Assembly: GCF_004006535.1 (NCBI RefSeq)
Contig: NZ_RLIH01000009.1
Location: 1-64,000, forward strand
Direction: 5' to 3'
DNA length: 64,000 nt
DNA from: Anaerosphaera multitolerans
GTDB lineage: Bacteria; Bacillota; Clostridia; Tissierellales; Peptoniphilaceae
Positions 18,469-26,556 of the stretch are shown piece by piece (the first letter of the stretch is position 1; each line of letters begins with the position of its first letter). Both the position numbers and the translations under genes were made by a program. The notes under the pieces are model-generated. The model was given only the letters and a program-made list of their open reading frames with translations, was not told the DNA's origin and did not search any database.

Positions 18469-19884
18469 ATGGCTAATGAAGAAAAAAAACTTAATATTTT
18501 ATCTCTAATAGGTATTATCATCAGTGCCATAATAGGCGCAGGTATCTTTAACCTACCAAAGGAAATGGCAACCTCTGCTTCCGCAGGCGTAACTATTTTA
18601 AGTTGGATTATTTCAGGTATTGGAATGGGTTCACTGGCTTTCTCAATGCAAAATTTAAGCAATAAAAAACCTGACTTGCATGCAGGAATTTTCAGCTTTG
18701 CTCAAGAAGGCTTTGGCGATTTTATGGGCTTTAATTCCGTCTGGGGCTACTGGGTTTCAGTAATTGTCGGAAATGTAGCGTTTGGTACTTTGATGTTTAG
18801 TGCTCTAGGCTATTTCCTTCCCATATTTGAAGGTGGAGAAAACATCCCATCAATAGTAGGAGCTTCTATAATTTTATGGTTTATTCACTACATTATATGT
18901 AAAGGACTTGATAAAGCTACCTTTTTAAATACTCTGGTTATGATTGCTAAATTAATTCCCTTAATAATTTTTATAGTCTGCGTCATTGGAGGATTTAATA
19001 AGGGCATTTTCTTTCATAGATTTTGGAGTTTAAATACTGAAAATTTTTATCTTCCAGATGTTGTCCATCAACTTAAAAACACTATGCTCGTAACTGTATG
19101 GGTATTTATAGGAGTGGAAGGAGCAGTTGTATTCTCCGGTCGTGCTAAAAAAAGAAGTGATGTAGGAAAAGCAACTTTACTTGGATTTGCCACTGTTACT
19201 GTTATTTATATGAGTATTACCGTTTTTTCTTACGGCATTATGACTCAAGAAGAAATTAGAAGTTTGCCAAATCCTGCAATGGCATATATCTTAGAAAGAG
19301 TAATAGGAAAAGCCGGAGCCATAATAGTCAATTTAGGTGTTATTATTTCAATTTTCGGCGCATGGATTGCAAACACCTTACTTGCAGAAGAAGTATCCTA
19401 TCAGGCAGGAGAAAGAAATTTATTTCCGGTTATTTTTACTAAGGAAAATAAAAACAAAATACCTATTAACGCCTTAATTATTACCAACATAATTGTCCAA
19501 GTATTGTTACTTTCCTTTATAGTTACAGATCAAGCTTATTCAATATTATCTCAACTTTCTTCTGCAATTATACTATTACCCTATACATGTGTAGCACTAT
19601 ACCAATTGAAAGTAACTTATACAGAAAAGCAATCGGATTCACTTGGAAATTACATTGTCGGAATAATTGCCACTGCCTATATGTTATGGCTGGTGTATGC
19701 TTCAGGATTTATGTATACTGTGCTTACAATGCTTACTATTTTACCTGGAGCAATTATGTTTATTTACGTTAGAAAATACTATAAGCAACAAATTTTTAAA
19801 AACTATGAAGTTTTTATATTTATAATTGTCGCAGCACTCTTTGTTTATGGTTTAATTCAATTACCTCTAATTATGGCATTATAA
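18469..19884 (+). CDS. APC-family amino acid antiporter, arginine/ornithine type
   Basis: Membrane carrier with about 12-13 spans (471 residues) of the basic amino acid/polyamine antiporter family. The N-terminus IIISAIIGAGIFNLPKEMA is the substrate-binding unwound helix (GAGIF), and VWVFIGVEGAVVFSGRAKK is the conserved helix 6 region found in ArcD and related arginine/ornithine exchangers. The ATG follows TTAGGAGGAAATTC. Co-transcribed with the dimethylargininase, so it probably imports its substrate in exchange for citrulline or ornithine. Exact substrates cannot be read from sequence. Confidence 0.88.
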   Translation: MANEEKKLNILSLIGIIISAIIGAGIFNLPKEMATSASAGVTILSWIISGIGMGSLAFSMQNLSNKKPDLHAGIFSFAQEGFGDFMGFNSVWGYWVSVIVGNVAFGTLMFSALGYFLPIFEGGENIPSIVGASIILWFIHYIICKGLDKATFLNTLVMIAKLIPLIIFIVCVIGGFNKGIFFHRFWSLNTENFYLPDVVHQLKNTMLVTVWVFIGVEGAVVFSGRAKKRSDVGKATLLGFATVTVIYMSITVFSYGIMTQEEIRSLPNPAMAYILERVIGKAGAIIVNLGVIISIFGAWIANTLLAEEVSYQAGERNLFPVIFTKENKNKIPINALIITNIIVQVLLLSFIVTDQAYSILSQLSSAIILLPYTCVALYQLKVTYTEKQSDSLGNYIVGIIATAYMLWLVYASGFMYTVLTMLTILPGAIMFIYVRKYYKQQIFKNYEVFIFIIVAALFVYGLIQLPLIMAL

Positions 19885-19896
19885 ATTTCTTCATAT

Positions 19897-19927
19897 AAAA
19901 AAGGAAGAATTAAGTTCTTTCTTTTTT
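19897..19927 (+). terminator. Terminator after the antiporter gene
   Basis: AAAAAAGGAAGAA pairs with TTCTTTCTTTTTT over a 5-base loop; the right arm doubles as the U-tract. Confidence 0.7.
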
Positions 19928-19971
19928 AATGTTTAAAATATTGTGGTATTATAAAAGTAGGAGGTGGTAGT

Positions 19972-20364
19972 ATGTCTAATTTAGTTCCTATTAAAAAACA
20001 TATAAAAGAAATTTTAAAGGATATTGAAGACATTGAAAAAGATTTAAACTCCGCCAAAAACTGGGGAATTTTTGATATTTTTAAAGGCAAGGGCCTTACC
20101 AGTCTTATGAAACACAGTAGAATAAGTGACGCCGAGAGAAAGTTCAACAAATTGAAAAAAGAGTTAAATATTTTATCTGAGGAATTAGAAAAAGCAAATA
20201 TATACTATGATTTTGAATTTAAAAATAGCAGTATTAATACTTTTTTAGATATTTTTGTAGATAATATATTTTCAGATTTTTACAGTCAATCAAATATAAA
20301 TGTAAATAGAGAGAAAATCAAAAGACTAAAGACTTCCCTTGAGACTTTATATGAAAAATTTTAA
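19972..20364 (+). CDS. Conserved hypothetical, helical protein
   Basis: 130-residue soluble protein of unknown function. The first 45 residues are a charged helix (HIKEILKDIEDIEKDLNSAK). A glycine-containing turn GIFDIFKGKGLTSLMKHSRISDAE follows, then two more predicted helices with heptad-like Leu/Ile spacing, suggesting a coiled-coil bundle. I recall similar unnamed proteins (IFD-F-G-G, LIKHSKIDDAE) in other Bacillota but know no function. No signal peptide or membrane span. TAGGAGGTGGTAGT precedes the ATG, so translation is well supported. Confidence 0.75.
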   Translation: MSNLVPIKKHIKEILKDIEDIEKDLNSAKNWGIFDIFKGKGLTSLMKHSRISDAERKFNKLKKELNILSEELEKANIYYDFEFKNSSINTFLDIFVDNIFSDFYSQSNINVNREKIKRLKTSLETLYEKF

Positions 20365-20462
20365 TTTTTTAAAATTTCTTTACTAAACCTTAATATCTTT
20401 TTAATTGTTTTTAGTGAATACTGATTTATAATTTAAGTATAAAAGAAATCTGGTGATGTTCA

Positions 20463-20993
20463 ATGAAAGAAAATAATTTAATCTATAAAGAATTAGTTGA
20501 AAGTAAAATAGATGAACTTAAAGCTCAAAGACGATTTTTCGAAATGAAAAAGTATATACAACATGGTAACACTACTGTTTTTGAGCACTCCTACAAAGTT
20601 GCTCTATTAAGCTGTAAAATTTCAAATACCTTAAGATTAAAAGTAAATCATTCAAACTTGATTAAAGGGGCCATGCTCCATGATTATTTCCTATATGATT
20701 GGCATGATACAAAAAATAAAGCAGTACTACATGGTATAAATCATCCGAAAGTAGCTTTGAAAAATGCAAAGGAAGATTTTGAAATTAATAGGGTTGAGGA
20801 AGATATAATTTTAAGACATATGTTTCCGTTAAATCCTCTTCCTCCAAGGTATCTTGAAAGTTGGGTAGTGTGTGTTGCAGATAAAATTTCCGCTGTTACA
20901 GAAACTATATCTCCAATTAAGATTTACTATAGAAACACTTTGATTTTTTGTAATAAAATCATTTTTTTAGCTAAAAATTTAATTATAAGTTAA
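20463..20993 (+). CDS. HD-domain phosphohydrolase
   Basis: 176-residue protein with an HD domain. His in TTVFEHSYKVALLS (near residue 40), the HD pair in KGAMLHDYFLYDWHD (near residue 75), His in HGINHPKVALKNA and the later Asp in WVVCVADKISAVTET make up the metal-binding set. Such proteins hydrolyse phosphate esters or nucleotides; the substrate is unknown. The last 30 residues are hydrophobic and basic and do not look conserved. Ribosome site TGGTGAT is moderate. A strong terminator follows. Confidence 0.85.
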   Translation: MKENNLIYKELVESKIDELKAQRRFFEMKKYIQHGNTTVFEHSYKVALLSCKISNTLRLKVNHSNLIKGAMLHDYFLYDWHDTKNKAVLHGINHPKVALKNAKEDFEINRVEEDIILRHMFPLNPLPPRYLESWVVCVADKISAVTETISPIKIYYRNTLIFCNKIIFLAKNLIIS

Positions 20994-20996
20994 AGT

Positions 20997-21040
20997 ATAG
21001 AGGCTGCAGACATATTTATTGTCAACAGCCTCTATTTTTT
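20997..21040 (+). terminator. Terminator after the HD-domain gene
   Basis: ATAGAGGCTG / CAGCCTCTAT stem, 19-base loop, then TTTTTT. It overlaps the end of the convergent DUF2207 gene by two bases. Confidence 0.8.
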
Positions 21041-22724
21041 ATCTCGAACCTCCTCCGGAACCTCCGCCAAAGGAACCTCCTCCACCTCCAATGCTGGAAA
21101 ATCCACTTCCTCCTGCACTGGAACTTGAAATTCTATCGTAATAGGTAGAACTAAATCCTCGTGAATACATATTTATATAATATATTGCAGCTAAATCATA
21201 AGTTGTCTCTTTATAATAATTTGGATATATATTTTCAAACTCCCTTCTCACTTCTTCAGCAATACCAAATAGAGAAGCATAAATTAAAAAGTCATCCCAT
21301 ATATGAACATTATAAGAATCTCTGGAATTTAAAAGAGAATAATCCTTAAGGTACTGTTGAAACTTAACTAAGTTTTCTGAAAGTTCTTTTCCCTTTTCAC
21401 TATATACTGTATACAAGTACTTTGAATATCTGTTTAGCTGTACTTCTGTTTCTAAATAACCTCTATCTTTTAATATATTTCTTGAAATATCTTTAAAATC
21501 TCCTAACTTACTTTCAAGAGTTTCATAATTTTCCTTAGCCCACTCTTTAAAGTCGTTTTCATTTAGTACTCCATCTCCTTTAGATGCTTCTAAAATTATG
21601 GAGTATATATATTTTTCTACTTTATCTTCACTTTTCAAATTTTCATTTAAGATTTTAAAAGAAATCGTGTCTTTCTTTATAAACATACCTTTGGTATCCT
21701 TTAAAGCTTCTATATTTTCCTCTTTTATCCACTTTAAAAAATATGCCGAAATATAATTTTCTAAAGAGTTTTCCCAACTGGTGTTAAATATTAAAAACAA
21801 ATCTCCAATATTTCCATTATAGGGAACCTCTCTAAAATATTCTCCCTTTAAATTTTTCTTATTTAGAACTAATTTATCTACTTTTGTACCTTCATAATCA
21901 GCTGAACGCACATATTTCGCCCTCTTATTTAAGAGATATATTACTAATAAGATAATTCCCGCAAATAGTACGGCTAAAAAAATTGAAGTTCCAATATCTA
22001 CATAATCAGATCCTTTAAAGGCCAAGTTTCTATAGTATTCAAAATCCTCATCTATTACAGAATCAGTATTAAAAATTCCATTTTCAAACTGTACCAATAA
22101 AGTTAAATAATTACTCTTTGAAAAACCTTTAGTCGATTTTGCATTAATTACGCCATCTTGAAAGTATTTCTCTCCTTCAAAACCAAAAGTCCAAATTTTA
22201 GAATTGTTTTCATTTATTTCAAGGTTGTTAGCATATACTTTTAAGTTTGCATTTTCAGGTGGTTCCGCTAAATCATCATTTATAAATTCCCAGTATACCA
22301 TTTGATAATCATTTAACTGTTTTACAAAATTTGTTATTCTATACTGGACTACAAACTCATTATTGGAATAATTAGTTTTCCCAAAGGTCAATTCATATCC
22401 ATTGGGAGTTTTAACAAATCCATATTTCCCGGCCTTTTCCTCAAAAGACCAATCAATGTCCCAGTTATCTACAAACTCCATAGGTTGTCCATTGTAATAA
22501 ACTGTATAGTCCACTATTGTAGAATCAGCTAAGTTCTCAATTACAATATAATGTTCCGTATTGTCATCATCATAATAATTCCACTTGCTGTTTATAATGG
22601 CATCTCCATTTTCCTGAAGTTCCACCGTAATATCTACATCATACAACTCCGTAGCAAAACTTTTTGATGGAAATATAAATATGATGAACAACATTAAAAA
22701 TAATTTTAAATATTTATTTTTCAT
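21039..22724 (-). CDS. DUF2207 membrane protein with Gly/Ser-rich tail
   Basis: 561-residue predicted membrane protein. An N-terminal signal peptide (FLMLFIIFIFPSKSFA) precedes an extracellular beta-rich DUF2207 domain (ELYDVDITVELQENGDAIINSKW onward). One membrane span near residue 245 (IFLAVLFAGIILLVIYLL) is followed by a cytoplasmic region and a C-terminal tail of Gly, Ser and Phe repeats (GGGGGSFGGGSGGG). Proteins of this family occur next to LemA, as here; function unknown, possibly envelope related. Start 22724 is chosen because AGAGGCTAAT precedes it and the signal peptide then begins normally. Confidence 0.86.
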   Translation of the reverse strand: MKNKYLKLFLMLFIIFIFPSKSFATELYDVDITVELQENGDAIINSKWNYYDDDNTEHYIVIENLADSTIVDYTVYYNGQPMEFVDNWDIDWSFEEKAGKYGFVKTPNGYELTFGKTNYSNNEFVVQYRITNFVKQLNDYQMVYWEFINDDLAEPPENANLKVYANNLEINENNSKIWTFGFEGEKYFQDGVINAKSTKGFSKSNYLTLLVQFENGIFNTDSVIDEDFEYYRNLAFKGSDYVDIGTSIFLAVLFAGIILLVIYLLNKRAKYVRSADYEGTKVDKLVLNKKNLKGEYFREVPYNGNIGDLFLIFNTSWENSLENYISAYFLKWIKEENIEALKDTKGMFIKKDTISFKILNENLKSEDKVEKYIYSIILEASKGDGVLNENDFKEWAKENYETLESKLGDFKDISRNILKDRGYLETEVQLNRYSKYLYTVYSEKGKELSENLVKFQQYLKDYSLLNSRDSYNVHIWDDFLIYASLFGIAEEVRREFENIYPNYYKETTYDLAAIYYINMYSRGFSSTYYDRISSSSAGGSGFSSIGGGGGSFGGGSGGGSR

Positions 22725-22747
22725 ATTAGCCTCTTTAATTTTAAATA

Positions 22748-23284
22748 TTACCAAGAAGGCATATTCTCCTTGTTTTCAGTAGTTTTAAAATACTCCTCTT
22801 GCGTGAAATTAAAAACACTTGCAATAAGGCTATTCGGAAAACTTTGAACACTGGTATTGTACTTAGTAACAGTATCATTATAAATCATTCGTGAATGTCT
22901 TACGTTATCCTCATATTTCCCTATTTGAGTCATAGTGTCTCTATATACTTCTGAAGCTTTTAAATCCGGATAATTCTCCGCAACTACGTTAATTCTTCCC
23001 AATGCCTGTCCAAATAAATTTTCTTCTTTTTCAAAGTCATTTACTTCCGAATCTCTGCTTACATGTGTTCTGCTGTCTGTAATTTCCTTTAACAACTCAT
23101 ATTCATGTTCTTGGTATAATTTTGTAGCTTCAATTAAACTACTAATGGCATCCCATCTTGATTCTATTTGCGTAGCAATTTGCCCCTTTGCATTTCTCAC
23201 CATTTCCCTTTGTTTTACAAATCCGTTGTACATTGAAACAACTACCAAAGCTATAACTATTAATATTACTATTATAGGTATCAT
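22748..23284 (-). CDS. lemA: LemA family protein
   Basis: 178-residue membrane-anchored helical protein. A single N-terminal span (MIPIIVILIVIALVVVSMYNG) is followed by a long helical hairpin domain with the family pattern KGQIATQIESRWDAISSLIE, NYPDLKASEVY and YNDTVTKYNTSVQSFPNSLIASVF. LemA proteins are widespread but their biochemical role is unknown. It is the upstream member of a two-gene operon with the DUF2207 protein (23-base gap), a recurring pair in Bacillota. AGGAGGAAAATAAA precedes the ATG. Confidence 0.93.
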   Translation of the reverse strand: MIPIIVILIVIALVVVSMYNGFVKQREMVRNAKGQIATQIESRWDAISSLIEATKLYQEHEYELLKEITDSRTHVSRDSEVNDFEKEENLFGQALGRINVVAENYPDLKASEVYRDTMTQIGKYEDNVRHSRMIYNDTVTKYNTSVQSFPNSLIASVFNFTQEEYFKTTENKENMPSW

Positions 23285-23346
23285 TTTATTTTCCTCCTAT
23301 CAAGCTAGACTTTTCAAAAATATATATTTATTATACTATAATCCTC

Positions 23347-23375
23347 TTGACTATAATAGTTTTTTATATTATTAT
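23347..23375 (+). promoter_or_regulatory. Promoter of the DUF134/NifX-like gene
   Basis: TTGACT (23347-23352), 17 bases, TATTAT (23370-23375). An inverted repeat TATTATT-N10-AATAATA overlaps the -10 box and start site and could be an operator, possibly for the HTH domain of the gene product itself. Confidence 0.55.
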
Positions 23376-23406
23376 TAGCATAAGCCAATAATAAATAGGA
23401 GGTTTT

Positions 23407-24180
23407 ATGGCACGACAAATTCAAAATAAAATAATAAGGTCGCAACCTTCGCTTAATTCTTGGTCTCCATCAGATGAATATAAAGACTTACCTAATTCAA
23501 AACTAATTTTACATTTAGAGGAATGGGAATGTTTAAGATTAGTAGATTATATGAGCCTTTCACAACAAGAAGCCGCAGCGTCAATGGAAATATCAAGACA
23601 AAGTGTGCAATACTTACTCCAATCAGCACGAAAAAAAGTAGCTCGTGCACTTGTAGAGGGAATTCCCCTACTAATTGATGGAGGGAATTATGAACTATTA
23701 TTAGAAGAAAACACAAATATAGAAAGGAAGAATGAAATGAAAGTAGCAGTAACATTTGAAAATGAAAAAGTTTTTCCCCACTTTGGAAGAACACCATTCT
23801 TTGCAATTTATGAAATTGAAAACGGAAATATTGTTGAAAAAAGTATTTTAGAGACACCTGCATCAGGTCACGGAGCTCTAGTTGATTTTTTAACAGAAAA
23901 AAATATAGAAGCACTTATTTGCGGAGGTATTGGCGGAGGTGCCGTTAATGCATTGAGAGAAGCCGGCATTTCAATTTACGCAGGTGCTACAGGCAGCGCT
24001 GATGAACAGGTTAATTCCTTTATAAAAGGTCAGCTTACCGTGAATATGGAAGCAAACTGTAACCACCATCATGAACACCATCATAAACATAATCACAACC
24101 ACAGACATGAAAATGGAGGCGAATGTCAGAACCATAAGCATAATCATAATCACAACCATAAACACTGTCATGGTCATTAA
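23407..24180 (+). CDS. DUF134 helix-turn-helix fused to a NifX/NifB-type domain with a His-rich tail
   Basis: 257 residues in three parts. Residues 1-100 are a DUF134 DNA-binding domain (LEEWECLRLVDY, then the sigma-like helix-turn-helix SQQEAAASMEISRQSVQYLLQSARKKVA). Residues about 112-215 are a dinitrogenase iron-molybdenum cofactor-binding domain (MKVAVTFENEKVFPHFGRTPFFAIYEI, ICGGIGGGAVNAL). The last 40 residues are about half histidine (HHHEHHHKHNHNH...), likely to bind metal. The two domains are more often separate neighbouring genes. The role is probably a metal-responsive transcription factor, by inference. AATAGGAGGTTTT precedes the ATG. Confidence 0.88.
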   Translation: MARQIQNKIIRSQPSLNSWSPSDEYKDLPNSKLILHLEEWECLRLVDYMSLSQQEAAASMEISRQSVQYLLQSARKKVARALVEGIPLLIDGGNYELLLEENTNIERKNEMKVAVTFENEKVFPHFGRTPFFAIYEIENGNIVEKSILETPASGHGALVDFLTEKNIEALICGGIGGGAVNALREAGISIYAGATGSADEQVNSFIKGQLTVNMEANCNHHHEHHHKHNHNHRHENGGECQNHKHNHNHNHKHCHGH

Positions 24181-24194
24181 TTAATTTCGGTACC

Positions 24195-24263
24195 ATTATC
24201 TTAGATTATGAAGAGATTGAAAACTCAACTCTTCATACCTGCAATGCAGGTAAGCAAGATAAT
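24195..24263 (+). ncRNA. Candidate structured RNA, three-way junction
   Basis: An 8-bp closing stem (ATTATCTT 24195-24202 with AAGATAAT 24256-24263) encloses two hairpins. One is a 12-bp stem with a single bulged A (24208-24236); the other is the 6-bp hairpin ACCTGC-AAT-GCAGGT (24237-24251). It begins 15 bases after the DUF134/NifX stop codon and ends a few bases before a strong terminator, so it would be the 3' end of that mRNA or a small RNA cut from it. I recognise no known family. Confidence 0.5.
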
Positions 24264-24267
24264 TCAC

Positions 24268-24297
24268 AAAAACCCCTGATTTCCACAGGGGTTTTTA
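24268..24297. terminator. Bidirectional terminator
   Basis: AAAAACCCCTG / CAGGGGTTTTT with a 7-base loop between two convergent genes; both strands end in U-tracts. Confidence 0.85.
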
Positions 24298-24301
24298 AAT
24301 T

Positions 24302-24697
24302 CTAATCATCAATATTAAATTCATTAAAAATATTTTCCATAGTTGTAGAGTCTAAAAAATCCAATACATCTGAAATATCACTACTTAAAACTTTACATAT
24401 TGCAGAATCTTTAGTTATAAACATAACTTCAAGATAGCCGCCCAAATTTAAATAATCATATATTCTGCCGGCACTTTTAGTACCTTTAATTACTGTATAA
24501 GGACTATTGGCAACATAACCTACAATATACATATCCTCATTTACTACTACAATTGCATCTTGATCATATTTATTTTTATAATCTTTAATTCCTATTAATT
24601 TCATCCCAATTTCAAGTAACTTAGAGGCTTCATAATGTTTTAACCCCGTAAGGGTAACATATAAATCCTCATATATCTCTTCATATAATTCTTCCAT
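24302..24697 (-). CDS. Small stand-alone HIRAN-domain protein
   Basis: 131 residues. The central part fits the HIRAN fold: YVTLTGLKHYEA at the start, GMKLIGIKDYKNKYDQDAIVVV with the typical D-x-x-A-I, and YIVGYVANSPYTVIKG. HIRAN domains bind 3' DNA ends in helicases such as HLTF, and small stand-alone versions occur in bacteria with unknown roles. N-terminal 15 residues are very acidic. The last 40 residues (AICKVLSSDISDVLDFL) form a separate acidic helical stretch. AGGGGAGTACTT precedes the ATG. Identification is from pattern memory, moderate confidence. Confidence 0.7.
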   Translation of the reverse strand: MEELYEEIYEDLYVTLTGLKHYEASKLLEIGMKLIGIKDYKNKYDQDAIVVVNEDMYIVGYVANSPYTVIKGTKSAGRIYDYLNLGGYLEVMFITKDSAICKVLSSDISDVLDFLDSTTMENIFNEFNIDD

Positions 24698-24789
24698 AAG
24701 TACTCCCCTTATCTACACATCATGGTTTATTTATTATACCACTCTTATCTTTGAAACACTACGTACCATTTATTTACACTTTACTTTAC

Positions 24790-24817
24790 TTGACATTTTT
24801 ACAATTCCCATTATAAA
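24790..24817 (+). promoter_or_regulatory. brnQ promoter
   Basis: TTGACA (24790-24795), 16 bases, TATAAA (24812-24817). The leader of about 90 bases is AT-rich with no visible attenuator. Confidence 0.7.
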
Positions 24818-24914
24818 CTATATAAGTTAAATTAATAAAATAATTAATATACTTAGATCAATTTTAAAATTTTTCAATTTTCAAGTATACTAACGCTAAA
24901 TTTAGGAGACTTTA

Positions 24915-26228
24915 ATGAATTCAAAAAAACGTGATATTTTAATTATGGGATTTGCACTCTTTGCTATTTTTTTTGGAGCAGGAAACCTAATATTTCCTCC
25001 TATGCTTGGGAATATGGCAGGTTCAAGGTGGAGCATTGCAACTGCCGGATTTTTATCAACTGACCCAGTACTGCCCATATTGGGAGTTATTGCAACTGCC
25101 CTTGTAGGCGGACGCCCTGAAGACTTAGGTAAAAGAGTTAGTCCAAGATTCGGGATTTTTCTTTCAGCTATTGCAATATTGCTTATAGGTCCAATACTTT
25201 CTGTGCCTAGAACTGCTGCCACAACTTTTGAAATAGCAATAAAACCCTATATAAATTCGAATTATTCAAATATGGCCATGGTTGGTACATCTATTATATT
25301 TTTTGCTGTAACCTATTATTTTTGTATGAATGAAAGTAATGTAATTAATATTATAGGGAAATTTTTAACTCCCGGTTTATTAATAGTACTTGCCGCAATT
25401 ATTATAAAATGTATTTTCATTCCCATAGGTCCAATCGTTGAAACAGATATGACAAATCCATACCATTTCGGTTTCACTGAAGGTTACCAAACTATGGATG
25501 CTCTAGGCTCGCCTTTAATGTGCGGAATAGTCCTTACAGATTTAATACGTAAAGGCTATACAACTAGAAAAGAACAAAAAAATATGATTATAAAAGTTGG
25601 TATTGTAGCAGGAGTTTTATTGATGTTTATATATGGAGGGCTTGCCTTTGTAGGCGCCACAACATCTTCCATACCTGAAACTGATAGAGTATTACTTCTT
25701 TTAAAGTCTATTAACAGCATTTACGGAAACACAGGTAAAATAATAATGGGAGTTGCGGTTACCCTTGCCTGCTTAACAACTTCTGTGGGTTTAATTGCCA
25801 CAGCTGGTAATTTTTTCAACTATACATCAAAAGGTAGAATATCCTATATAGGCGTAGTAAGAATTTCAATAATAGTAAGTACTTTAATATCATTATTGTC
25901 AGTTTCCGGAATAGTCAAATTAGCAACTCCAATGTTACTAACTATTTTCCCAATTATTATTGTCCTAATATTCTTGACCCTTTTTGATAACTATATTAAA
26001 TATGATTTAAGCTATGTAGGTCCTGTTATAAGTGCAGGGATTATTGGACTAATTGATGCTTTACACAGTACCTTCAATATGTTTGATAAATTATACAGCT
26101 ATATTGAAATGCTGCCCTTTGCTAAAAGCGGATTTCCTTGGTTAGTACCGTCAATAATATTCTTTATAGTATTTACAATTTTGGGAGCTCTTATCCAAAG
26201 TAAAGACACCAAAAAAATTAGCCTATAA
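24915..26228 (+). CDS. brnQ: Branched-chain amino acid carrier (LIVCS family)
   Basis: Sodium-coupled uptake carrier for leucine, isoleucine and valine, 437 residues with about 12 spans. The N-terminal signature FALFAIFFGAGNLIFPPMLG is characteristic, followed by TAGFLSTDPVLPILGVI, RVSPRFGIFLSAI and LPIGPIVETD-like regions. The ATG follows TTTAGGAGACTTTA. It opposes the AzlCD exporter found near 12.5 kb in direction of transport. Monocistronic with promoter and terminator. Confidence 0.95.
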   Translation: MNSKKRDILIMGFALFAIFFGAGNLIFPPMLGNMAGSRWSIATAGFLSTDPVLPILGVIATALVGGRPEDLGKRVSPRFGIFLSAIAILLIGPILSVPRTAATTFEIAIKPYINSNYSNMAMVGTSIIFFAVTYYFCMNESNVINIIGKFLTPGLLIVLAAIIIKCIFIPIGPIVETDMTNPYHFGFTEGYQTMDALGSPLMCGIVLTDLIRKGYTTRKEQKNMIIKVGIVAGVLLMFIYGGLAFVGATTSSIPETDRVLLLLKSINSIYGNTGKIIMGVAVTLACLTTSVGLIATAGNFFNYTSKGRISYIGVVRISIIVSTLISLLSVSGIVKLATPMLLTIFPIIIVLIFLTLFDNYIKYDLSYVGPVISAGIIGLIDALHSTFNMFDKLYSYIEMLPFAKSGFPWLVPSIIFFIVFTILGALIQSKDTKKISL

Positions 26229-26229
26229 A

Positions 26230-26260
26230 CTCCTCTTATTAAAATAAGAGGAGCTTTTTT
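26230..26260 (+). terminator. Terminator after brnQ
   Basis: CTCCTCTTATT / AATAAGAGGAG, two-base loop, then CTTTTTT. Confidence 0.85.
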
Positions 26261-26556
26261 GCACCACTTAAAAATTCCTATAATATTATACTCATGTCTT
26301 AAAATAACCTTTAACATTAAAATATATTTTTAATTATAAATCTAAAATAGTTCTATTTAACAACAGTTAAAGCAATTATTTTATTAATTCTTTATATTAA
26401 TAGACTTCAACAAAATTTATCTTTTTAAATTAATTTATAAAATATTTTAACAATAATGATTATCATTATCTTGGCTGGGTATATAAAGACTACAGATAAT
26501 TACAGATTGTTTCTGTTTAAATATTAAATAAATTTAAATTATATGGAGGAATTAAA
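26261..26556. other. AT-rich leader region of sodA
   Basis: No gene is visible. It contains a Fur-like box, a promoter candidate (TTGGCT 26471-26476, 18 bases, GATAAT 26495-26500) and a leader of about 50 bases. Confidence 0.55.
26452..26470. promoter_or_regulatory. Fur-like box upstream of sodA
   Basis: AATAATGATTATCATTATC matches 17 of 19 positions of the classic Fur consensus GATAATGATAATCATTATC. It lies directly before the proposed -35 box. Fur, PerR or another Fur-family protein could bind; the palindrome favours Fur. Confidence 0.75.

Noticed and set aside
24840-24900. CodY box before brnQ
   Set aside because: AATTTT/AAAATT stretches are present but match the 15-base consensus too poorly in DNA of this composition.
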